Position numbers and translations under genes: made by a program. Positions 58,173-64,000 of a stretch of 64,000 bases of DNA are shown here, one piece after another. The notes below the pieces were generated by a model, which had not been told where the DNA came from, searched no databases, and saw nothing but the letters and a program-made list of their open reading frames with translations. The stretch is from Streptomyces guryensis (GTDB taxonomy: Bacteria; Actinomycetota; Actinomycetes; Streptomycetales; Streptomycetaceae): positions 124,001 to 188,000 of the forward strand of contig NZ_JAJSBI010000007.1 in assembly GCF_021261325.1 (NCBI RefSeq), read 5' to 3'. Within the stretch, counting starts at the first letter, position 1; the number at the start of each line of letters is the position of its first letter.

Positions 58173-58511
58173 TCACAGCCCCTTGACCAGTTGGGCCGCC
58201 GTAGCGAGCGAAACGGACGGGTACTGGCGCTTCAGCTCACGCACCGCGACCGCGACCCCTCGCTCCTCGCGGATCCGGAGCAGCGCTTCTTTGTCGACCG
58301 TCTGGAAGAAGTCGTCGACGCTGGCGAACTGCTGGTTGAACTTCTCGCGCTTCCTTCTGCGGTCGCCGTACACCTCCGCGCTCCCTATAAGCACGAGTCC
58401 GACGACGAAGAACGCCTCGCCGAGGATCACCGGCCAGTTGGCGATGGACATGAAGGCCAGGAAGAAGGAGCATCCCGCCAGGCCCCACATGGCTGCACGG
58501 GGTCCGTACAT
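58173..58511 (-). CDS. small membrane protein with L7/L12-like C-terminal segment
   Basis: 112 residues from MYGPRAAMWGLAG. Two hydrophobic helices near 8-22 and 27-45 (FFLAFMSIANWPVILGEAFF, VVGLVLIGS), then a basic linker and a C-terminal segment (EALLRIREERGVAVAVRELK, RQYPSVSLATAAQLVKGL) that resembles the ribosomal L7/L12 C-terminal helix pattern. Role unknown. Confidence 0.55.
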   Translation of the reverse strand: MYGPRAAMWGLAGCSFFLAFMSIANWPVILGEAFFVVGLVLIGSAEVYGDRRRKREKFNQQFASVDDFFQTVDKEALLRIREERGVAVAVRELKRQYPSVSLATAAQLVKGL

Positions 58512-58850
58512 GCGTTTGCCGCCTTCCTGTGGCTGGAGTAGGGGCGGATCGGAGAAGAGGCCGCTGCCAGGCATCAAGCCAGGGCGTCCGGCCAATGACC
58601 ACCAGGGAACGTGCTGGTGTCCGCCGCTTCTCCCTTGATGACCGTCATGTGCTGTCTCTTGGTCCCGAGGACCGCGACCAGCGCGGAGACAGCGGCCGAT
58701 CAACGCCGCGTTCACGCTGGCCTCTTCGACGATGGTGGCAGTCCCGGCCCACGAAAACACCACGGATGGTCACGTCCGAGCAGCAACGTTCTTCCTATGT
58801 GAGCCCCAGCAAGGGCTTCCGGGGCTCCCCTGCAACGCTCTCGCGACGGA

Positions 58851-59447
58851 TCAAGGAATCTTCCAGCCAGCCGGAATCTCATCCTCCCGGCCATGGACCG
58901 TGAGCCAGCGTGCAAGCTTGCGTCGAGCGCGGAGCTCGCCAGGCACCAAAGGCTTCAACCAGAACCAGAGAATCACCGGAACGACGCCCACCGCAATTGG
59001 CACGCAGATAGCGGCAAAGAACGCGCCTATGCCACCCAACGCACGCAGACCATAGCCGAGTGCTCCAACACTGCCACCTATGCGCTTACTACGTGCTCTC
59101 GCCTCGCCATCTCTAGCACGCTCAGGCTTCAGCTCGTGATCACCAACATGCGCCTGCTCACGCTGTTTCTGAAGCACCGATCGGACGGTGATGAAAGTGC
59201 TCGACGCACTCGCCGCCACCACCACAGGAACGACAACCCAAGGAGAGGCGCCTGCATCGATGATGCCGATGGTGATTCCAACGGCCGCGGCAAATACCAG
59301 CCCCGTCATCAGGAAAAAAAAGAGTGCGACGAAGGTGCGAACCACCCAATAAATGAGACCGCGCTTGTGCCACGACTTGCCGACAAACGCGAGTGAATCG
59401 ACCGGCGCAACCTGCGAGACTTTCACGTTAGAACTAGAAGACATCAT
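58851..59447 (-). CDS. multi-pass membrane protein; candidate immunity protein
   Basis: 198 residues from MMSSSSNVKVSQVAPV; the frame is open far upstream but that part overlaps the preceding gene. Four hydrophobic segments in two pairs (VVRTFVALFFFLMTGLVFAA, ITIGIIDAGASPWVVVPVVV; GIGAFFAAICVPIAVGVVPV). The start lies 14 bp inside the end of the WXG-headed effector gene. Overlap with, and location just after, a putative membrane-active toxin suggest immunity; there is no family match to prove it. Confidence 0.55.
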   Translation of the reverse strand: MMSSSSNVKVSQVAPVDSLAFVGKSWHKRGLIYWVVRTFVALFFFLMTGLVFAAAVGITIGIIDAGASPWVVVPVVVAASASSTFITVRSVLQKQREQAHVGDHELKPERARDGEARARSKRIGGSVGALGYGLRALGGIGAFFAAICVPIAVGVVPVILWFWLKPLVPGELRARRKLARWLTVHGREDEIPAGWKIP

Positions 59448-60666
59448 TCCAAAGATCCACGGTTGAGTTTTTGATTTTGTCGCCCATGCCTTTAAAGTCC
59501 TCTTTCCACCATGTTGCAGAGGCGTCGCCAATGCTGTGCCCGATCCCGGAAACCACTCCACGTGTATGGATGTTATGTTCCCAATGGCCAGCTTTGACCA
59601 GCTCGTCGCCATAGGTTCCGGCAACATACCCCACGCCGAGACTTGCACCTACAGTCACTCCGACGGGTACGCTTTCTGCGGCACCAGCCTCAATAGCGGC
59701 CCCCGCAGCCATAGAAAGCGCCGTACTGCCCGTCTCAACTCCAACGCTATGCCAGAAACCCCAACCCTTCTCCATATCATCCTTGGAGGCGAGATAAATA
59801 CCCGCTAGGCCCACTGTCGTGCCAAGTATTGGGATGCTGTCCAGGACTTTGAATTGACCGTCGAGATTGAGCTTTTCGCGCAGCCGTGAAAATTCGAATT
59901 CTGTCTTTCCGGAGAACTTCCACTTCGACGCAGACTTTTCGACATCAGCGAGTACCTTATTTGCTTCTCGCAACGCTCGACGGTTAGCAAGTCGCTCTGT
60001 CTGGAACTCTTTCCATTCCCGTGATTGTTTCGGCATGTGGCGATGGAGACGCTTCATTTCCACACGTTCTTGATTGAGGCGTTCCATTTTCTCGCGGCTC
60101 AGCGCAGCGCGGGCGGCCGGAATTCCGTACAGTGCGCGCGCGGCGTCCGCCAACGTGACGTCGTCACTGGTTCCGAGGGTGTCGTCACTTCCACCCGGAG
60201 CAAGCTGCGAGACGATCGCGGCGAAGCTCTGCGCGGCATCCGACCGCGCCCGCTTTGCCTTCTGCACCGCCGCTTCCGCACGCTCCACGTACTCGCTGAT
60301 GTCCATCGTCACAGGGAGTGGGTGCCCATCGGGGTCAAGCGGAATACCGTGCTTCTTGGCATAGTCCCTGGCGTCATCAAGGTCACCCTGAGCTTCACCA
60401 AGAGCGACCGCCAGGTGTTCCATCGTGGTCGAGATATGGCCCATCGCTTGGACGATGGCGTCACTCGCCGCTGAAGATACAAGCCAGTCTTGCTTGAAAT
60501 TGTCAGCCGCATCCCCCCACCAGCCGGCATCGTGTACAAGATCACGGACCCGGGTGTTCAAGACGTGAGTGATCTCGACAAGCTCGCTGCAGGCGGAGGC
60601 CAAATCCTGACCGCTGGAGTAAAGCGTGCTTCGATCGCCTTCGATTGTTAGGTACGAGTCGGACAC
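59434..60666 (-). CDS. WXG-headed type VII secretion effector, candidate pore-forming toxin
   Basis: 410 residues. Residues 1-100 form a WXG100-like helical hairpin with the turn GWWGDAADNF (Trp49-Trp50-Gly51) after a long helix. A charged coiled-coil middle (AAVQKAKRARSDAAQ, SREKMERLNQERVEMKRLHR) leads to a C-terminal Gly/Ala-rich membrane-active stretch (ILGTTVGLAGIYLASKDD; GSTALSMAAGAAIEAGAAES; VTVGASLGVGYVAGTYG). That composition is usual for T7SS effectors with pore-forming or glycine-zipper domains. Third base composition is lower than the surrounding genes. It follows the WXG100-like gene by 2 bp. Confidence 0.72.
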   Translation of the reverse strand: MSDSYLTIEGDRSTLYSSGQDLASACSELVEITHVLNTRVRDLVHDAGWWGDAADNFKQDWLVSSAASDAIVQAMGHISTTMEHLAVALGEAQGDLDDARDYAKKHGIPLDPDGHPLPVTMDISEYVERAEAAVQKAKRARSDAAQSFAAIVSQLAPGGSDDTLGTSDDVTLADAARALYGIPAARAALSREKMERLNQERVEMKRLHRHMPKQSREWKEFQTERLANRRALREANKVLADVEKSASKWKFSGKTEFEFSRLREKLNLDGQFKVLDSIPILGTTVGLAGIYLASKDDMEKGWGFWHSVGVETGSTALSMAAGAAIEAGAAESVPVGVTVGASLGVGYVAGTYGDELVKAGHWEHNIHTRGVVSGIGHSIGDASATWWKEDFKGMGDKIKNSTVDLWNDVF

Positions 60667-60668
60667 GC

Positions 60669-60959
60669 TCAGCCTTCCAGCGTATTGAAGAGATTCATGA
60701 CGTCCTGGTTATCCCTGGTGTAGCCGTCGTGAGCCTTTTTCATCTTCTCGCCGTGATCTTTCACCGTCTCGATAAGGAGGTCGTATAGGGTCTTCACGAC
60801 GTCGAGCGCATCTCGACACGCTTTATTCGTGTCAGAGTCCCCGCAATCGGGAACCGGGCAGTGCACCTTGTGCTTCTGCTCGCCCAGCGTTCGCTCTTCA
60901 CGAAAAAAGGCGAGATAGGCTTGCTCAAGGTCCTCCAGGACGACGTGATACTCGCTCAT
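60669..60959 (-). CDS. WXG100-like small protein
   Basis: 96 residues, helical (MSEYHVVLEDLEQAYLAFFR, then KHKVHCPVPDCGDSDTNKAC, DALDVVKTLYDLLIETVKDH and DNQDVMNLFNTLEG). Length and two-helix plan match the WXG100/LXG-partner proteins that accompany T7SS toxins; the usual WxG turn is replaced by a Cys-containing loop (CPVPDCG), which is odd. It is probably the chaperone-like export partner of the toxin. Confidence 0.6.
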   Translation of the reverse strand: MSEYHVVLEDLEQAYLAFFREERTLGEQKHKVHCPVPDCGDSDTNKACRDALDVVKTLYDLLIETVKDHGEKMKKAHDGYTRDNQDVMNLFNTLEG

Positions 60960-60999
60960 TTATCCCCCTTCACTAGAACCGGGATGGGCGGTCCCGCTG

Positions 61000-62292
61000 T
61001 TACTGGTGCGGATAGCGGTCGGACGGCGGCTGTTGCTGGTACGGAGCGGACCCGGGGTAAGAGTTCGGGGGATAACTTCCGTATCCGGACTGCTGATTGA
61101 ACTGGCTCTGCTCCGCCGCCCGACGGCGCTTCGCGCGCCGAACCAGAAACAGAGCCACACCGATCACGATGAGCACACCGAGAGCTGCCAGCGTGCTGAG
61201 CGCGATGACTGAGTTGGTGGTCAGTCCACTGCTCGAATCATCGGACGCGGAGGATGCCGCTGTGTTGTCCTCGGGTGTTGCCTGAGAATTGGATGAGGGC
61301 ATGGTGAGCGGGCCGTTCTTGGAGCCGGCCGGGATGTTCTGCTGAAGGGCGGCGAGGGGTTGGATGTAGCCGTAGCCGTACTTCTCGTCAGGGAGGTTCA
61401 GGCCCTTGGCCGAGGCTGGGAGGCCGGCCGTCTTGGTGAGGCGATTGACGATCTGGCCTGCGGTGAGGTCAGGGAACTTCTCGTGCAGCAGGGCGCAGGC
61501 GGCGGAGACGTAGGCGGCGGAGTCGGAGGTGCCGGTGCCCATGCGGTAGCCGTCTGAGTCCGTGCCAGCGGAGACGACGCGGTAGCCGGGGGCCGTCAGT
61601 AGGAGGTTCGCACCGGAGTTGGACTTCTCCCAGATCTCCTTGGAGTCCTTGACAGCGCCGACGTTCACCACGCCTGGGTAACTGGCCGGATAGCTGACGG
61701 CTTCGGTGCCGCTCTTCCCCTCGTTGCCTGACCCTGCCACGACAATCGCATTGTGCTGAAGGGCGTACCTAATCGCCTGTTGCTCCTCGCCACCGGCGGT
61801 TGGCAGGCTTCCACCCTGGGAGATGTTGATGACCGATGCGCCGTGGTCCACCGCGTACCTGATCGACGAGGCAAAACCGTCCGACTGGCCCCCGTTGTCA
61901 CGGAGGGGCAGGATCTTCGCGTCAGGGGCGAGTCCCTTCACGCCGTCCGAACCGTTGACACCGTGTCCATGCCCGGCGATGACGCCGGCCATGGCCGTCC
62001 CGTGGCTGTCTCCCGCGGCGGGCGAGGCGTCGGAGTCCCCGTCGATGAAGTCTTTGCCCGGCAGGACGTTGCCCTTCAGGTCGCGGTGGGAGGCGTCAAC
62101 GCCGTCGTCGATGACGGCGACGGTGACGCCCTTGCCCGTCGCGATCTTCCAGACCGCCTCGGCGTCAAGGGCCTGGAGCGGCCACTGGTCACTCCTGACC
62201 TGGTCCGCCGACGCGGTGGTCGCGGTGGCGAAGAGCAGTGCTCCCACCGCTGCCGTACTGCCCGCGATGCGCAGCGTCCGCGTGAGACCCAT
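61000..62292 (-). CDS. mycP: mycosin: type VII secretion-associated serine protease
   Basis: 430 residues, subtilisin family. Signal peptide (MGLTRTLRIAGSTAAVGALL, cleavage after ASA at about 29), then catalytic Asp62 (AVIDDGVDASH), His97 (DSHGTAMAGV) and Ser255 (GTGTSDSAAYVSA). A Ser/Thr-rich linker and one membrane helix (VIALSTLAALGVLIVIGVAL) end in a Pro/Tyr-rich cytoplasmic-type tail. Mycosins are structural and processing parts of ESX/type VII machines. Confidence 0.9.
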   Translation of the reverse strand: MGLTRTLRIAGSTAAVGALLFATATTASADQVRSDQWPLQALDAEAVWKIATGKGVTVAVIDDGVDASHRDLKGNVLPGKDFIDGDSDASPAAGDSHGTAMAGVIAGHGHGVNGSDGVKGLAPDAKILPLRDNGGQSDGFASSIRYAVDHGASVINISQGGSLPTAGGEEQQAIRYALQHNAIVVAGSGNEGKSGTEAVSYPASYPGVVNVGAVKDSKEIWEKSNSGANLLLTAPGYRVVSAGTDSDGYRMGTGTSDSAAYVSAACALLHEKFPDLTAGQIVNRLTKTAGLPASAKGLNLPDEKYGYGYIQPLAALQQNIPAGSKNGPLTMPSSNSQATPEDNTAASSASDDSSSGLTTNSVIALSTLAALGVLIVIGVALFLVRRAKRRRAAEQSQFNQQSGYGSYPPNSYPGSAPYQQQPPSDRYPHQ

Positions 62293-62376
62293 GCCCTGTT
62301 TCTCTCTTTCGTCCCGCCGGGCGGGGCTCGCGTGGTGGATGACGCGAGCCCCGTTTCTGTCCTGCCGCGATCGTGT

Positions 62377-63834
62377 CTACTCGATGAGCGGTGGGGTGGT
62401 GTCGTCCCGCTTTGGCACCCAGGTCTCCTCGTCCTCGACGAGATAGTCCGGGACCGGCTTACCGTCTTTCTTCTTCTTGCCGCGGCCCTGGCCAGCCACG
62501 CCGGCCTGTCCGGAGCCCGTCAGGCCCGCCGCCCTGCGGCCCTCGGTCGTGCCACCGCGGCTGCCGTGCAGACCGGAACCGGCCCGATTTCCAGTGGAGG
62601 GTGTGTCTTCGGGTTCGCCGATCACCCCACCCTTCGTGCGGGCCAGGGGACCCCGGCCGCTGGGCTGGTTGCCGCGTCCGGCACCTGCCCCGGTCCCGGC
62701 TCCCACACCGCCCACGCCCGTGCGGCCGCTGCCCGCCGCGGAGCCTTCGCCGGAGGCGCTGCCACCGCGGGCCAAGCCGCCCGCAGGGCCGCCGGGCACA
62801 CCGGGCAAACCGGCACCTGTTCCAGACCCGCCGCCCACGCCACCGACTCGGGCAGTGCTTCCGCCTCCGTGGCCGCCGCCGTCCCCGGCGCCGGTGCCAC
62901 TGGGGCTGGTGGTCGCAAGCCCGTCTACATCCGTGCCGACCCCGGAGGGCGCGGACGCCTTTGAAGCGGACGCCTTTGAAGAGGAACCAGTGCCTGCACC
63001 GGCAACGCGGTGGGGGGTGCTGGGGGACGCCGTGATGGTCGACCGGCTCGAGCCGCGCGACGCGCCGCTACTGGTGTGAGTCCGGCCCACCAGCATGGGG
63101 CCGCTCTCGGTCGGGATCGCGACGATGGGGACCGGCGTCGTGCCTCCCGGATCACCGGGGTAGTCGTCAGACTCATCGAACGGCCTGCGGTTCCACGTAC
63201 CCATGGCCTTGGTCTGCGACGCGTACGCCGCCCCCAACTGCTCCATTTTCACGGCCATCTTCAACTGGGCTTCCTTGCCCGCCGAGAGGTCGTCCTTGTT
63301 CTTGTCCAGGGCCTCCTGGGTGGACATCCCGGCCCGCTTGTCCGCCTGGTAGCCGCTGTCGTCGTGCGAGAACCCGTCCCCGACGAAGTCAAGGCCGCTT
63401 GAGATCGTCCCCGGCTTCTCCATCGCCTCGACCTCGGGCTTGATGGTCTCCAGCACCGTGGCCGCGCTGCCCAGCGCGATGGAGGTGTACTTGGCGTACT
63501 GGGCGCCGTCCTGCATCTTCTTCGCGATGACCTCGGCCCGCGCCTTGAACCGATCGGCGGCCTCGCCCTCCCAGTGCTCCAGCACCCCGTGGACTGCTGC
63601 CAGGAAATCCTGCCGCGATCCACTGCCGCCGTCCTCGCCCACCAGATCATCGTTGACCTTGCGCCAGCCTCGGGCCACGTCGTGAACCACGCCCGGCTTC
63701 GCGTTGATGACCATGGCCTTCATCTGGTCCATGTTCAGATCGGCGAACGGGGTCGTGGCCTTCTCGTCGTAGCACATCGCCGCCGGGACGTACTCGTAGG
63801 TGTAGCCGTCGCTCTTCTTCCCGCCCGAGCTCAT
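62377..63834 (-). CDS. PPE/WXG-like T7SS substrate with Gly-rich C-terminus
   Basis: 485 residues. N-terminal ~230 residues helical with a WEGEAADRF turn (Trp88-Glu-Gly90) after helix QDFLAAVHGVLEH; later NRRPFDESDDYPGDPGG. From 235 on the sequence is low-complexity Gly/Ala/Ser/Thr, including two SKASA repeats, and ends with a charged segment. Position between an Esx-like gene and mycosin fits the T7SS substrate role. The start overlaps the upstream stop (ATGA). Confidence 0.75.
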   Translation of the reverse strand: MSSGGKKSDGYTYEYVPAAMCYDEKATTPFADLNMDQMKAMVINAKPGVVHDVARGWRKVNDDLVGEDGGSGSRQDFLAAVHGVLEHWEGEAADRFKARAEVIAKKMQDGAQYAKYTSIALGSAATVLETIKPEVEAMEKPGTISSGLDFVGDGFSHDDSGYQADKRAGMSTQEALDKNKDDLSAGKEAQLKMAVKMEQLGAAYASQTKAMGTWNRRPFDESDDYPGDPGGTTPVPIVAIPTESGPMLVGRTHTSSGASRGSSRSTITASPSTPHRVAGAGTGSSSKASASKASAPSGVGTDVDGLATTSPSGTGAGDGGGHGGGSTARVGGVGGGSGTGAGLPGVPGGPAGGLARGGSASGEGSAAGSGRTGVGGVGAGTGAGAGRGNQPSGRGPLARTKGGVIGEPEDTPSTGNRAGSGLHGSRGGTTEGRRAAGLTGSGQAGVAGQGRGKKKKDGKPVPDYLVEDEETWVPKRDDTTPPLIE

Positions 63835-64000
63835 GACTTACCCCCGTCCGAGAGTGCAGCCGCGATCTCCGCTTCCTGGTCCTGGTATGCGCCGTGGTTC
63901 TTCTTCGTCTTCGTCCCGAAGTCGTCCACCAGGCCGTGGATATGGGTGACGATGTCCTCGAGGTGCTGCTTCATCTCCGTGTGTGCAATGTGCAGATCAT
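63831..64000 (-). CDS. Esx-like WXG100 protein, 3' end
   Basis: Runs off the right edge; about 56 residues are seen: TEMKQHLEDIVTHIHGLVDD, then FGTKTKKNHGAYQDQEAEIA and AALSDGGKS, with its TGA overlapping the ATG of the PPE-like gene. Two-helix acidic character fits a WXG100/EsxA-like partner. The start and the WXG turn lie beyond the window. Confidence 0.65.
   Translation of the reverse strand, partial: DLHIAHTEMKQHLEDIVTHIHGLVDDFGTKTKKNHGAYQDQEAEIAAALSDGGKS

Noticed and set aside
62930..62975. Direct repeat GCGGACGCCTTTGAA x2
   Set aside because: It lies inside the low-complexity Ser/Ala part of the PPE-like protein and is a simple coding repeat (SKASA twice).
63905..63930. TTCGTCCCGAAG resembling the tRNA-Pro core
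   Set aside because: A chance 11-12-base match inside the Esx-like coding sequence, without T-arm or acceptor sequence.
1..64000. CRISPR array
   Set aside because: No regularly spaced repeats or cas genes were seen on either strand.

Overview
The window looks like part of a Streptomyces chromosome, or that of a close actinomycete. Coding DNA is very G+C rich, GTG starts are frequent, and several families typical of Streptomyces are present (DUF5994, DUF397 with DUF5753/XRE, SpoIIE-type phosphatases, mycosin). No integrase, relaxase, replication gene, rRNA or intact tRNA was found.

Layout. 1-1.4 kb: end of an FG-GAP repeat protein and a small membrane-anchored exported protein. About 1.5 kb and 13.95 kb: two copies of the 3' half of tRNA-Pro(CGG), each beside a terminator hairpin and followed by about 120-130 bp of related sequence, so they look like tandem att sites. 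Between them (2-13.6 kb) lie stress-type genes (PP2C phosphatase, STAS protein, three DUF5994 paralogues, CsbD, Asp23, CorA), two broken genes, and an aldo-keto reductase/alcohol dehydrogenase cluster divergent from an XRE regulator.

14.3-37.6 kb is a DNA phosphorothioation island. dndA (plus strand) diverges from dndBCDE (minus strand), which ends in a perfect 20-bp hairpin terminator. Downstream, a second nine-gene minus-strand operon carries a GIY-YIG-like protein, a large DGQHR protein, two related proteins with sigma-region-4-like and winged-helix segments, a PLD-helicase restriction-enzyme candidate, a 54-aa protein, a second DndD-like ATPase, a 154-aa Dnd-associated protein and a ParE-like/UvrD fusion. 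A putative methyltransferase overlaps dndA tail to tail. No DndFGH-type genes were recognised, so this second operon is the best candidate for the phosphorothioate-dependent restriction arm.

37.6-49 kb is an accessory patchwork: IS701-family debris, an intact IS630-family element, a low-G+C DGQHR plus HNH nuclease pair (a possible separate defence module), a frameshifted IS701-family element inserted into a small gene, a CoiA-like nuclease, and a fourth DGQHR protein. 49-56 kb resembles a radical-SAM RiPP cluster: NB-ARC/TPR protein, a 63-aa precursor ending WPWPF, an FxsB-like maturase, an acetyltransferase, a small Zn-ribbon protein, and a convergent pair that includes a TauD-like oxygenase. 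56-58 kb is a classic Streptomyces trio (HATPase anti-sigma-like protein, XRE/DUF5753, DUF397). 58.8-64 kb is part of a type VII secretion locus: two WXG100-like small proteins (one running off the window), a PPE-like protein, mycosin, and a WXG-headed candidate toxin overlapping a candidate membrane immunity gene.
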